This document shows positions 27,201-35,172 of a DNA stretch of 36,532 nucleotides, piece after piece (the first letter of the stretch is position 1; each line of letters begins with the position of its first letter). The DNA comes from Spirochaetia bacterium. Its GTDB lineage: Bacteria; Spirochaetota; Spirochaetia; Treponematales; Treponemataceae. The notes under the pieces were generated by a model that saw only the letters and a program-made list of their open reading frames with translations, was not told the origin of the DNA and did no database searches. The stretch spans positions 1-36,532 of the forward strand of contig CAAGIS010000014.1 of the NCBI GenBank assembly GCA_900769985.1, given 5' to 3'. The position numbers and the translations under genes are program-made.

Positions 27201-29437
27201 CAAAAATATTGCGCCGCCTTTACATCATTTATTTGACTTTCTTCGATTTGACGGATTACAGCAATCTGCGCATAACATACCGCAGAATATTCCTTGCCGC
27301 TTAACGCTGTAATTTCTACAGTCGTCATTCCCGGCGGAACTGCCTCAAGCGGAATATACGCCGTACCGTTCGGAGAGTTTTTATCAGTGCGGACGACAGA
27401 AGCTTTACCCTCGCTTACAAAATTTTCTCCTGCATTTACGCTCGAATAAATTTTATACGAAAGAGTTAAATCTTTTAATTCAGAAGTCACTTCAAGATTT
27501 ATTCCGACAGGCGCTTTTTTTTCAGAAAGATTTTTTCCCCTGTTCCATCTTGCATTTGGCGATTTTGAAGCAGACGGAACATATACATTCATTCCGCGCC
27601 TGTAGGCACTTCCTGCAACGTCAGCAATTTTTACTGCGGCATTTTCGTCATTGATTTCTTCAACAAGATTTTCTGAAGGAACTGTCAGAACCTTTGTCAG
27701 ATTTTTTACGTTTACGCAAGTTGAATAAACACTCTCGCGCTCATAAACATCTGTAACCTTAAAATTAAGCCAGACAAATCCCCAAGGCAAAATCTCAACA
27801 GGAACTGCAAACGCAATTTTCTGAACAGGATTTTTAATTTCCATTATCTTTTCTTCGCGCCGCTCATCGTCAGTTCTTCCAAACTTGTCAGCTGTCCACT
27901 CAATCGAATACGATGCAGACTTTATTCCGCACAAAGCAGAAGCTTCAACTTCAAAAACAGAATTTCCTTCAGGATTTACAGTCTTGCCAAATTCAAAAAT
28001 ACCGGCATCACTTCCGCCTTTTAACACAGGCTCAGAAAACTCAGCTTTTTTACCGGCACTAAAATATTCAATTTTATTGTCATTGCTTACAGTCCCAAAA
28101 CAATCAAACGCCTTTATGTTTATGACGTGCTTTCCATAAAACTTGAATTTTTCATCTTCAATCGGAACATAAAAAACGCCGTGAGTTTCAATTTTTGCAA
28201 CTTCAATTCCGTCGATAAAAACAGCAACGCTTTCAACAGCATCGTCGTCTTTTGCAATTCCGCGTATAAAAAATTCGTTTTCTTTTAACTGCGCACCCGG
28301 CGGCGGAAATTCAACTTCAACGACAGGCTTGTCAAGTTCAGGATTTATCGTAATCTGCCGTTCTTTTTTCGTAACGTTGCCTGCCGTATCAGTCGCAGTA
28401 ATTACAAGCTTTCCGCTTTTAAGACCTTTGTCAGAAGCAAACTCTTTTGTCCAGTAAGGATTTCCAGGAATAATTTCAAACTCACCTTTTTCACCGCCAA
28501 ATTCCCATGTCAGCGATTTTATTCCGATTGCATCTTTTGCACTTCCTGCCGCTGTAAACACTCCGTTTTCAATCTGCTTTTCCTGCGGCCAGACAATATT
28601 AACTTCCGGCTTCGTGTTGTCAATAAAACACAAAAAAGAATAATAACCGACAGAATCCTGCAAATCAGTCGCTTCAAACCAGATTACCGCAGCGCCTTCC
28701 TGAAGTTTTTTTGTATCTATGCTGAACTTAAAGTTTGCCGTGTTTGTCTTTTTGTTATTGCTCACTTTTACATTCGTAAAATGTTCTCCATTATCAAGGG
28801 AATAACTCATAGATTTTATTCCGTTTCCGTCAGAGATTATTCCTGACAAAGTTACGTTCCCTGAAACTATCGTTCCGATTCCAATGTTCGTAACTTCCGT
28901 AACAGGCTGCTGGCGATCAAGACACCACTGAGTTTTTACAGATTCCCCTTTTAATCCGTTGACATCAACACCGTAAACTTCTACAGTGTGCAGTCCTTCT
29001 TTTAAACTTTCAGTATTCAAAAAATAAGACCAAAATTCTTTACCGACAGCCCGAACAGGATGTTCCGAATCACCGTCAAGTATAAGTTCAACATATTGAA
29101 CAGAATCATCGTCAACACAAGTTCCGACAATATTAAGGTTACCAGGAACCCGCATCATCTCAACTGGGTTTGTAATCCTGCAGACAGGCAAATCTGATTT
29201 CGGGTCTATAAAAATGTTGAACGGTCCTGAAACAGTCTTGTTTCCTCCAAGGTCAGTCGCCGTAACGAGAACATTGTATTTACCTTTTTTATCGTTAATG
29301 TCAAAACGTTCCTGCCAGCTGTCCATCTTTTCAACTTTTTTTTCAGTAACATCTCTGGCAAAAATATCTGCCAAAAAAACAGCGTGAACTAATAGAATAA
29401 AAATGTTTCTTACAAAATTGGCTTTAATTTTTCTCAT
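24215..29437 (-). CDS. Exported Ig-like-repeat protein with C-terminal outer-membrane-barrel-like domain (1740 aa)
   Basis: The start at 29437 begins a clear signal peptide (MRKIKANFVRN then IFILLVHAVFLADIFA) with AGG 7 nt upstream; TTG at 29488 and ATG at 29461 lie in the leader and have no ribosome site. About 13 Ig-like units follow, marked by ID-x-x-x-P-V (IDNTKPEVNIVWP, KDTNPPAITV, IDNTCPELSLELP, IDKTAPFVKMIAPG). The first unit is only the second half of a repeat (KGKYNVLVTATDLGGNKTV). The final ~174 residues (about 1567-1740) switch to alternating aromatic/polar beta strands (SLFNVGLGLSFF, VKLQFQYGQF, LYSEFQLWFIPS) and end in Phe, as outer-membrane barrels do. A surface-exposed passenger anchored by its own C-terminal barrel is inferred. 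It is first in a two-gene operon. Confidence 0.88.
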   Translation of the reverse strand: MRKIKANFVRNIFILLVHAVFLADIFARDVTEKKVEKMDSWQERFDINDKKGKYNVLVTATDLGGNKTVSGPFNIFIDPKSDLPVCRITNPVEMMRVPGNLNIVGTCVDDDSVQYVELILDGDSEHPVRAVGKEFWSYFLNTESLKEGLHTVEVYGVDVNGLKGESVKTQWCLDRQQPVTEVTNIGIGTIVSGNVTLSGIISDGNGIKSMSYSLDNGEHFTNVKVSNNKKTNTANFKFSIDTKKLQEGAAVIWFEATDLQDSVGYYSFLCFIDNTKPEVNIVWPQEKQIENGVFTAAGSAKDAIGIKSLTWEFGGEKGEFEIIPGNPYWTKEFASDKGLKSGKLVITATDTAGNVTKKERQITINPELDKPVVEVEFPPPGAQLKENEFFIRGIAKDDDAVESVAVFIDGIEVAKIETHGVFYVPIEDEKFKFYGKHVINIKAFDCFGTVSNDNKIEYFSAGKKAEFSEPVLKGGSDAGIFEFGKTVNPEGNSVFEVEASALCGIKSASYSIEWTADKFGRTDDERREEKIMEIKNPVQKIAFAVPVEILPWGFVWLNFKVTDVYERESVYSTCVNVKNLTKVLTVPSENLVEEINDENAAVKIADVAGSAYRRGMNVYVPSASKSPNARWNRGKNLSEKKAPVGINLEVTSELKDLTLSYKIYSSVNAGENFVSEGKASVVRTDKNSPNGTAYIPLEAVPPGMTTVEITALSGKEYSAVCYAQIAVIRQIEESQINDVKAAQYFCTEDTVWDSESGSFIIGNCKKLCGIANLEGKLSASFAGRVSGLEVSVSGKTVSIVPLESGIYKDVVVRVENDSSEKIDFAPVTFIYDVEAPAISVQRPALYEWVRDKFVILGTVTDKTGILSVEYSVDGGKNWKSFGNAGKKLSMQLSAEEDIAQFEDGIFCVDIKAVDITGNVSYYRNVLQKDTNPPAITVIVPGIEETINGKNAIAFIAKDEGFLDKVEYVNINTGVRTEIPKSSMITTFVGTSEMPVSKSMRFDFKDIAGNVTSRNSWEFIIDSQSDLPVATVQLPTENEVVTKDFVISGVVLDDDGASSVFYKIDNGKYLEIPGQGYSFSVDIPLESMTDNEHSVTVYGVDINGVKGPEFVRKFRVSLEEPVGRMTAPLIESTQSKIVTLTGTASDKNGIAKVEVSVDNGNSYNDAVGKENWTYTFDTRVLPDETHVVFIRTTDEYGIESIYSSLINIDNTCPELSLELPLDDSKTTGPVFFSGFTLDNIGLTELYITVTSLDGKYVSPKLSRTDLVPDKIITTTVDLSTLDNGRYNVQLTGKDAAGNESSVSRNITLDKRVAEADVNIYYPLNGEHKDGEFNIYGEVITTRKVNSVTLVVDGKNLETAVLSETGYFKFPMSEKNLTAGNHTYKVRASLEGNMSVDSIEQTVSFNPYGAWITIDNFDYGDFAIERPYIKGRAGYTVLPEELEAAKAKGATKEQKAALEAKSLSYIELSFDNGKTFKRIGNNKNWKYRIENEDMKEGYHFMLLRAVMKNGESAINRCIVQIDKTAPFVKMIAPGIGGRYNQSLEFSGLASDAVGLNSVTLSLRKGDKAGYEVPGFIQGLYLDGSFWGASLFNVGLGLSFFDDNVKLQFQYGQFSQEQREMFSQTRLRYGGNVFGLKLLANIAYIPFRWMFGPDWDWLSMGVALGANFSMFTETASGKPQMLSALLGQVEFPRVTFKKSKCFRTISLYSEFQLWFIPSDVTGGNIDIKNMVFQFSEGIRINIF

Positions 29438-29502
29438 AAAACAACCTAAACCCCTATCCATAATGTCTAATATATCAAAAATCTCCAAAATCTACAATAA
29501 AG

Positions 29503-29530
29503 ATTATATAATATCTTAGAAATTTGTCAA
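29503..29530 (-). promoter_or_regulatory. Consensus promoter of the Ig-protein operon
   Basis: On the minus strand, exact TTGACA (29530-29525) and exact TATAAT (29508-29503) are separated by 16 bp. A start near 29496 leaves a leader of about 60 nt to the ATG at 29437. This promoter also argues against the upstream TTG at 29488 as translation start. Confidence 0.8.
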
Positions 29531-29605
29531 AAAAAACACTATTTCCCATTCTTTTTTCGGCATATTCTGCAAAAAAATTTAGGCTGGAGAGGAATTTTAG
29601 AGTTT

Positions 29606-29650
29606 TAAGGAAGTGCTGATTAACACTTTGAAGCGATTGCTCAGCACCTC
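29606..29650. repeat. Hairpin repeat downstream of parB (family shared with 35968-36017)
   Basis: GTGCTGA (29613-29619) pairs with TCAGCAC (29641-29647) across 21 nt. The plus strand reads TAAGGAAGTGCTGATTAA (29606-29623). The same layout, with the stem changed by matched transitions, occurs near 36000 on the other strand. It lies 20 nt past the parB stop and could end the parAB transcript, but the following T run is poor. Confidence 0.55.
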
Positions 29651-29666
29651 CTGTCAAATTATCGTG

Positions 29667-30635
29667 TTATTCTTTTACAAGGATGTCGTAAATTCTGTCT
29701 AAATCTGACCGGCTAAAATAGTCAATGACAAGAGAACCACGCGAAAGGCTGCCTTTCATCGAAACTTTTGTCCCAAGGGCATTAATGAATTTCTGTTCAA
29801 GCGCAAGAATATCGGGATCTTTTTTCTGTTCATCTTGAGAACTTTGAGATGCTTTTTTTACGACACGGCCTTCGTTAAGGTTTTTTGCAAGTTCTTCGGC
29901 TTTACGTACAGATAAAGTTTCTCCGACAATTTTGCCAAACAAAGTCCGCTGGTTTGCAGAATTTTCTACAGAGAGGATTGCCCTTGCATGACCTGCCGTA
30001 ATCTGCCCATTAATGAGGGAGTCCTGCATGTCTTCTGGCAATTTTAAAAGGCGCAATGCGTTTGCAACTGTAGAGCGCTGTTTTCCGACACGCTTTGCAA
30101 CTTCGTCTTGTGTCAGACCGCTCAATTCCATTAATTTATAATATGCTTGAGCTTCTTCAATCGCATTCAAGTCTTCACGCTGAATATTTTCGATGAGAGC
30201 AATTTCAAGTTTTTTCTCTTCTGAATATTTTTTTATCTGGACAGGAACTTTTTCTATACCTGCAATCAAAGATGCACGAGTTCTGCGTTCACCTGCAATA
30301 ATATAGAACATTCCGTCACCGGCATCTTCAACTGTAATAGGCTGCAAAACGCCCTGCTCGCGAATTGAAGAAGCAAGGTCATTCAAAGACTCCTCAGAAA
30401 AAGTTTTTCGTGGTTGATGAGGATTCGGTTTTAATTTTTTCGGATCAAGCCACAATGTTCCATTTTCGTCGGCTTCGATTCCAAGAGGATACGAAACAGA
30501 TTTTGATGATGACTTTTGAATCCCGGTTTTTCGTTCTGTTACCGGCTTTTCGGCTTCTTTGTTGTCGTCTTCAGGAACATCTGCCATTAAAGCATTCAAT
30601 CCACGACCTAATGCCCTTTTCTTTGTACTAGCCAC
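29667..30635 (-). CDS. parB: Chromosome-partitioning protein ParB (Spo0J family, CTPase clamp)
   Basis: A 322-residue parS-binding clamp that works with ParA in origin segregation. It begins with the typical KRALGRGLNALMAD (6-19), where the extreme N-terminus stimulates ParA. The N-terminal CTP-binding domain has NPHQPRKTF (71-79) and the GERRTRAS box (115-122), then ENIQREDLNAIEEA. The HTH for parS is LTQDEVAKRVGKQRSTVANAL (about 174-194). A Lys/Gln-rich linker leads to the C-terminal dimerisation segment. Translation begins at GTG 30635, overlapping the end of parA by 8 nt, with AGAGG about 8-10 nt upstream. I did not notice a parS palindrome in the window by eye. Confidence 0.96.
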   Translation of the reverse strand: MASTKKRALGRGLNALMADVPEDDNKEAEKPVTERKTGIQKSSSKSVSYPLGIEADENGTLWLDPKKLKPNPHQPRKTFSEESLNDLASSIREQGVLQPITVEDAGDGMFYIIAGERRTRASLIAGIEKVPVQIKKYSEEKKLEIALIENIQREDLNAIEEAQAYYKLMELSGLTQDEVAKRVGKQRSTVANALRLLKLPEDMQDSLINGQITAGHARAILSVENSANQRTLFGKIVGETLSVRKAEELAKNLNEGRVVKKASQSSQDEQKKDPDILALEQKFINALGTKVSMKGSLSRGSLVIDYFSRSDLDRIYDILVKE

Positions 30636-31383
30636 GATTAATTACCTCTTCCGCAAGTTTTTCATAACTTTTAGCACCAGCACATTCAGGGTCGTATTTA
30701 CAGATTGGAAGTCCATGAGAAGGCGCCTCTGACAAACGAACGTTGCGCGGAACGATTGTATTGAATACAACGTCCTTAAAATAAGATTTTACCTGAAGCA
30801 CTACATCTTGCGCAAGACGAGTTCTCGAATCATACATAGTAAAGAAAATTCCGCCTATTACAAGATTCGGATTTATACTTTTCTGAACTTTTTTTACAGT
30901 CTGCAACAAAAGCGTAATTCCTTCCAGAGCAAAGTACTCGCACTGCATCGGAACTAAAACTGCATCTGCTGCCGCAAGTCCGTTTAATGTCAAAATTCCA
31001 AGAGACGGCGGACAGTCAATTAAAATATAGTCATATTTTGACTGTAAAGGTTCAAGTGCTTCCCTTAAAAAGAATTCCCTCTTTTCCTGATCAACAAGTT
31101 CTATTGCAGCTCCTGACAAATCAATCGAAGCACTTATTGCATCAAGGTTTTTTATCATTGTATGTTTTACTGTTTCTTCCGGTTGTGATTCGCCGCTCAG
31201 TAATTCGTAAATAGTAGGCTTATCTTTTGAAACGCCTACACCGCTCGACATATTTCCCTGAGAGTCAAAGTCTACAAGAAGAACACGCTTTCCGGTAATA
31301 GCTATATAAGCACCAATATTAATTGCAGATGTGGTTTTTCCTACACCGCCTTTTTGATTTACAAAGACAAAAGTTTTAGCCAT
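30628..31383 (-). CDS. parA: Chromosome-partitioning ATPase ParA (Soj/MinD family)
   Basis: A 251-residue deviant-Walker ATPase that forms the nucleoid gradient pulling ParB-parS complexes. The deviant Walker A is KGGVGKTT (11-18), with the signature Lys at 11. The switch I region is near LVDFDSQGN, Walker B is DYILIDCPPSLG, and PMQCEYFALEG and TIVPRNVRLSEAPSHG are family hallmarks. The start was set at ATG 31383 because conserved MAKTFVFVNQKGG begins there; the frame opens upstream to 31425. There is no Shine-Dalgarno before the ATG, but TATAAT ends exactly 7 nt upstream, suggesting a leaderless message. It is coupled to parB. Confidence 0.96.
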   Translation of the reverse strand: MAKTFVFVNQKGGVGKTTSAINIGAYIAITGKRVLLVDFDSQGNMSSGVGVSKDKPTIYELLSGESQPEETVKHTMIKNLDAISASIDLSGAAIELVDQEKREFFLREALEPLQSKYDYILIDCPPSLGILTLNGLAAADAVLVPMQCEYFALEGITLLLQTVKKVQKSINPNLVIGGIFFTMYDSRTRLAQDVVLQVKSYFKDVVFNTIVPRNVRLSEAPSHGLPICKYDPECAGAKSYEKLAEEVINRG

Positions 31384-31390
31384 AAAAATA

Positions 31391-31419
31391 ATTATACAAT
31401 TTTTTTCAATTTTAGTATA
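31391..31419 (-). promoter_or_regulatory. Candidate leaderless promoter of parAB
   Basis: On the minus strand, TATAAT (31396-31391) is followed by 7 nt and then the parA ATG. A 17-bp spacer puts TATACT (31419-31414) at -35, only 3 of 6 matches. An alternative promoter slightly upstream (TTGCAA, 16 bp, TATACT as -10) would give a leader of about 24 nt, also without a Shine-Dalgarno. Confidence 0.5.
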
Positions 31420-31505
31420 GCGCAATCGTGTTCAGTTGCAAAAAGTTCCTCAGTTTTTGCGGCAATACGGCATCACCCGGAAAATTTTCTTCTATTGTAT
31501 CTCTT

Positions 31506-32957
31506 CTATTTTAATAGAACAATTAAATCTAAAAGCTCGTCCAGTTTCTGATGAGTCATCAACGGGTTTAAAAGGGTAAATTTTAGGTGAACCCTGCCGT
31601 TAAAGACTGTCTGACCGATTACTACACCTTTCTGATGAATAAGTGCACGGCGGACTTTTTTGTTAACTTCATCATTCTGTTCTTCGCTAATAGATTTATC
31701 ATAAAGCCTAAAAACTACGGAACTTAACTCAGGCTCGTTTGTCCTTGCAAAGCAGGATTTTTTACCGAGTTCATCGTAAAGGTATTTTGCGTTTTCAATG
31801 CATGTATCAATCAGCTCTGACCAACCGTCTTTGCCACGGGTCATAAAACTCATCCAGACTTTCAGCGCATCAAAACGGCGCGTAGTCTGCATTGACTTGC
31901 CGACAAGATTTGTATATCCGTCTTCTTCGTCCTCTTCGCGATTCAAATAATCTGCATGAAGCTCAAACGGCGAAAAATTACTTTTGTCCTTTATAAGTAC
32001 ACAACTGCAGCTGATAGGCATCATAAACATCTTATGAAAATCAACAGTAACAGAATCTGCCAAATTAATTCCTTCAATTCTCTGAGCATATTTTTCTGAC
32101 ATAACTGCACCGCTTCCGTAAGCTGCATCACAATGGAACCACATTCCGTTTTCTGCACAAATGAGAGCAATTTCTTTTATAGGGTCAATACTACCGTAAT
32201 CTGTAGTTCCGACAGTTGCAACTACGCAGAACGGAATATTGCCCGAAGCCTTGTCTTTTTCTATCAAAACTTTAAGCGCAGCAATATCCATTTTCATCTT
32301 TGAATCAACAGGAACTTTTACGACTGCATCATAACCAAGCCCCAGCATGTGCGCACTTTTTTCCATTGAAAAATGCGAAATCTCAGAAGCATAAAGCCTA
32401 AATTTTCTGTAGCACTCAGGAAGCCCAAATTTCTTTACGTCAAATTTAAGCTTTTCCCTGCAAAACCAGTCGCGCGCAAGAAAAATTCCTGTCGTATTAG
32501 ACTGCGAACCGCCGCTAGTAAAAACACCGTCAGAGTTCTCGCCAAAACCAAAAATCCTGCACAACTGCATTACAGTCTGAACTTCGATTTCTGTAGCAAC
32601 AGGCGACTGATCCCAGCTGTCCATAGACTGATTAAAAACAGAAATTATCAGTTCTGCAGCTATAGTTTCAAGCAATGCAGCACTGTGCAGATGAGCCATA
32701 TAATCAGTTGAACTTGTACGCACGAAATTTGGAAGTACAAGTTCCTTCACTCTTTCAAGCGCTGCATCAAAGCCGATTCCTTTTGATTCAAGCATATCAA
32801 TTTTTACAGCCTTTTTTAAATCAAAAGGTTCAGGCCCTGTATAAGCTTTATCATTTGAGAAAGTTTCTGCAATAGCTCCGGCCGTTTTCTTAATCATATC
32901 AAGAAAAACGTCCTGAGTATTTTTATCATCAGTGATAAAAATTTTATTTTTGTTCAA
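31506..32957 (-). CDS. ddc: PLP-dependent L-2,4-diaminobutyrate decarboxylase-like enzyme (group II)
   Basis: About 483 residues, group II decarboxylase fold (glutamate/aromatic/DABA decarboxylases). Visible are FTSGGSQSN (phosphate-binding, about 146-154), FHCDAAYGSG with the PLP-nitrogen Asp (about D277), and TVDFHKMFMMP with the Schiff-base Lys (about K309). Pairing with a DABA aminotransferase makes DABA to 1,3-diaminopropane plus CO2 the likely reaction, as in the Acinetobacter dat-ddc pair. Start choice: TTG at 32957 has GAGG 6 nt upstream inside the end of dat; TTG at 32969 is possible, and the first ATG (32897) lacks a ribosome site. The 14-nt overlap implies coupling. Confidence 0.88.
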   Translation of the reverse strand: MNKNKIFITDDKNTQDVFLDMIKKTAGAIAETFSNDKAYTGPEPFDLKKAVKIDMLESKGIGFDAALERVKELVLPNFVRTSSTDYMAHLHSAALLETIAAELIISVFNQSMDSWDQSPVATEIEVQTVMQLCRIFGFGENSDGVFTSGGSQSNTTGIFLARDWFCREKLKFDVKKFGLPECYRKFRLYASEISHFSMEKSAHMLGLGYDAVVKVPVDSKMKMDIAALKVLIEKDKASGNIPFCVVATVGTTDYGSIDPIKEIALICAENGMWFHCDAAYGSGAVMSEKYAQRIEGINLADSVTVDFHKMFMMPISCSCVLIKDKSNFSPFELHADYLNREEDEEDGYTNLVGKSMQTTRRFDALKVWMSFMTRGKDGWSELIDTCIENAKYLYDELGKKSCFARTNEPELSSVVFRLYDKSISEEQNDEVNKKVRRALIHQKGVVIGQTVFNGRVHLKFTLLNPLMTHQKLDELLDLIVLLK

Positions 32958-34302
32958 GGTCAACCTCAATAATTACCTTTTCTATAATATCAAGGGCTTT
33001 TTCAAGATCTTCCATAGTGACATTCAAAGCGCAAAGACATCTCATTACAGCACCGTTTCTGCCGCCTTTTTCCATAACAAGATGGTTTTCAAAACAGCGC
33101 TTCTGAACCAGTGCCGCAATTTCACCGCTGGCTTTTTTTGCACCAAGAGAATCTGACTGCGATTTCGGATCGACAAATTCGATTCCGCGCATAAGTCCTT
33201 TTCCCCTGACATCGCCGATGATAGAAACTTTTGATTTTATTTCTTCAAGGCGCTTTGCAAAGATTTCGCCTTTTTTTACGACGTCATCAAGAAACTCAGG
33301 TTTTGAAACTCTGTTCATTACGACAGTTCCGGCACGCATTGCAAGCTGGTTTCCGCGGAAAGTTCCGGCATGAGCGCCTGGTTCCCAGACATCAAGTTTT
33401 TTGTTGTAAATTACGACAGACAAAGGCTGAGAACCTCCGATTGCCTTAGATGAAAGAATTACGTCAGGCACAATGTCTGCATATTCAAACGCAAAAAACC
33501 TTCCCGACCGTCCGATTCCGCATTGAATTTCATCAACAATCATCGGAATATCAAGTTCTTTTGTAACGCGCCTTACAGTCTGTATAAATTTAACGGGAGC
33601 AGGAATTACACCGCCCTCGCCCTGTATTGTTTCAAGAATTACGGCTGCAGGTTTTGTAATACCACATTCAGGGTCTTTTAACATCCGCTCAAAATAAGCA
33701 CATGCAGCATCTGTTCCAGCGTCTCCGCCCAAACCAAAAGGACAACGGTAAGAATAAGGATATGGCATAAAGTGAACGTTAGGCATTAAATCATTTACTT
33801 TGTTTTTTGCATGCAAATTTCCAGTCAATGCAAGAGCGCCATGACCCATTCCATGATAAGCACCATTAAACGCAATTATTGAACTTCGCCCAGTTGCCGT
33901 CTTACAAAGCTTTAGTGCCGCATCAACTGCATCAGTTCCGCTTGGACTGCAAAATTGAATTTTAGCATTATTCTTCAATTCACCGGGTAAAAGATTAAGC
34001 AGAGTGTGAACAAACGTATCTTTTACAGGAGTCGTAAGATCCAACGTGTGCAACGGTAAGTTACCGGTAAGCATATCCACCATGGCCTGATTTACTTCAG
34101 GATCATTGTGGCCAAGTGCGAGAGTTCCTGCTCCGCACAAAAAATCCAGATATTTGTTCCCTTCGACATCCTCAATCCATGACCCCTGAGCTTTTGCAAG
34201 TGCAAAAGGAAATTTTCTAGGGTAGCTACGGGCATTGGACTCTGTGGAATCCTGTCTGGTAATGTAATACTGATTGGTGATTTCAGTTTCCTTCTGAACC
34301 AT
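32944..34302 (-). CDS. dat: Diaminobutyrate--2-oxoglutarate aminotransferase (class III)
   Basis: 452 residues, class III PLP aminotransferase of the Dat/EctB group. It converts aspartate semialdehyde and glutamate to 2,4-diaminobutyrate and 2-oxoglutarate. Features are SPSGTDAVDAALKL (119-132), FNGAYHGMGHGAL (145-157), the IVDEIQCGIGRSG block with the cofactor Asp (D257), and SSKAIGG with the Schiff-base Lys (K286). The length fits Acinetobacter-type Dat (about 456) better than EctB (about 420). No ectoine synthase or ectA gene follows, so a polyamine or DABA-derived product is more likely than ectoine. GGAGA lies 7 nt before the ATG. Confidence 0.9.
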   Translation of the reverse strand: MVQKETEITNQYYITRQDSTESNARSYPRKFPFALAKAQGSWIEDVEGNKYLDFLCGAGTLALGHNDPEVNQAMVDMLTGNLPLHTLDLTTPVKDTFVHTLLNLLPGELKNNAKIQFCSPSGTDAVDAALKLCKTATGRSSIIAFNGAYHGMGHGALALTGNLHAKNKVNDLMPNVHFMPYPYSYRCPFGLGGDAGTDAACAYFERMLKDPECGITKPAAVILETIQGEGGVIPAPVKFIQTVRRVTKELDIPMIVDEIQCGIGRSGRFFAFEYADIVPDVILSSKAIGGSQPLSVVIYNKKLDVWEPGAHAGTFRGNQLAMRAGTVVMNRVSKPEFLDDVVKKGEIFAKRLEEIKSKVSIIGDVRGKGLMRGIEFVDPKSQSDSLGAKKASGEIAALVQKRCFENHLVMEKGGRNGAVMRCLCALNVTMEDLEKALDIIEKVIIEVDLEQK

Positions 34303-34474
34303 CTACTTTCTCCATTACAAGTGGGTTAAACAAATAGCCGAACCGCTTGCAAACTGCAAGTGCTTCTTTATGTCGTTATGTCTTTTACAATCCTTTTAGG
34401 TTGTATAGGAGAGAGTACCCCATTACTAGAGTTTTAACAATACTAAATTTGATTTTTTTTGAACTTTTTTTTAG
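34303..34474. other. Leader/intergenic region between tetR and dat
   Basis: 172 bp. It contains CTTGCA-AAC-TGCAAG (34346-34360), a 6-bp inverted repeat with a 3-nt loop, and a weaker stem around 34389-34407 (ACAATCC / AGGTTGT). Either could be an operator for the neighbouring TetR protein or a leader hairpin. No convincing -35/-10 pair and no clear tetR terminator was found, so dat-ddc might also be read through from deoD-tetR. Confidence 0.35.
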
Positions 34475-35128
34475 CTACAATGCAAACTTTTGAATAGTAA
34501 ATTCTGCAAATTTTGAAACTTCCTGCATCATTTTGTCATCGCTCGGCAAAGCAAAAAGTGCACCGACACCGCTTTCAGGATTCTGCCGAATAGTTTCTTT
34601 TCTGACGGCAAGATACTTGTCAAGAATACTTGTAAGCCCGTAACAGAAAAAAGCAGCTTCTTTCTTTATTTTTGCATTATCAAATCCCTTACTTTTATTT
34701 ACCAGTTTAAAAAACAGACTTACCTGATTTTCGATTTTTTCAATCTGTGATTTATAAATATCAAGAACGTTTTTATTAAAATATTTTTCGGAATTTATAA
34801 AAGTGTAAATCTGAAAAAGCGGATCTATTTCATGTTTTTTTATATAATTAACTGAACATGTTTTAAATAGTTTTTCTGGCTGAACTGACGAGGTCTTTGC
34901 AAATTCTTCGTCAGAAATAAGGTTCACCTTTTTGTAAAAATCGGAGCAATACGTATAAATTGCCTTGAGCATTTCTTCTTTACTTGAAAAATGGTTATAC
35001 AGGCTTGCCTTTTTTATTGACAGATAATTTGAAATGTCATTTAAAGACGTGTCCCCCATACCTTTGTCAAAAGCACAATATAATGCGGATTCAATAATTT
35101 TTTCCTGATTAATAAGAGGACGCGCCAT
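34475..35128 (-). CDS. TetR/AcrR-family transcriptional regulator
   Basis: A 217-residue repressor. The N-terminal HTH (about 10-55) reads KIIESALYCAFDKGMGDTSL, then ISNYLSIKKASLYNHFSSKEEML, the standard TetR pattern with YNHF. The C-terminal ligand domain is helical and not similar to a known ligand class. It lies 44 nt after the deoD stop and upstream of dat-ddc on the same strand, so it is probably co-transcribed with deoD. Its targets could be itself or dat-ddc (inference from position). AAGG sits 9 nt before the ATG. Confidence 0.88.
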   Translation of the reverse strand: MARPLINQEKIIESALYCAFDKGMGDTSLNDISNYLSIKKASLYNHFSSKEEMLKAIYTYCSDFYKKVNLISDEEFAKTSSVQPEKLFKTCSVNYIKKHEIDPLFQIYTFINSEKYFNKNVLDIYKSQIEKIENQVSLFFKLVNKSKGFDNAKIKKEAAFFCYGLTSILDKYLAVRKETIRQNPESGVGALFALPSDDKMMQEVSKFAEFTIQKFAL

Positions 35129-35172
35129 TTTAACTTACCTTAAAAAATTTTCTTGAGGGAACTAAACGCAGA

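Noticed and set aside
29475..29657. 60-codon minus-strand frame between parB and the Ig operon
   Set aside because: It covers the promoter of the Ig operon and the hairpin after parB, with no ribosome site or similarity to a known protein.
29667..31383. A plasmid partition locus, and a nearby parS site
   Set aside because: ParA is short and lacks the N-terminal HTH of plasmid type Ia proteins, and no replication gene is near, so a chromosomal locus is favoured. I did not notice a GTTTCACGTGAAAC-like palindrome by eye; a pattern search would settle it.
32944..34302. Ectoine biosynthesis (ectB)
   Set aside because: No ectA or ectC adjoins it; the next gene is a decarboxylase, which fits the diaminopropane pathway instead.
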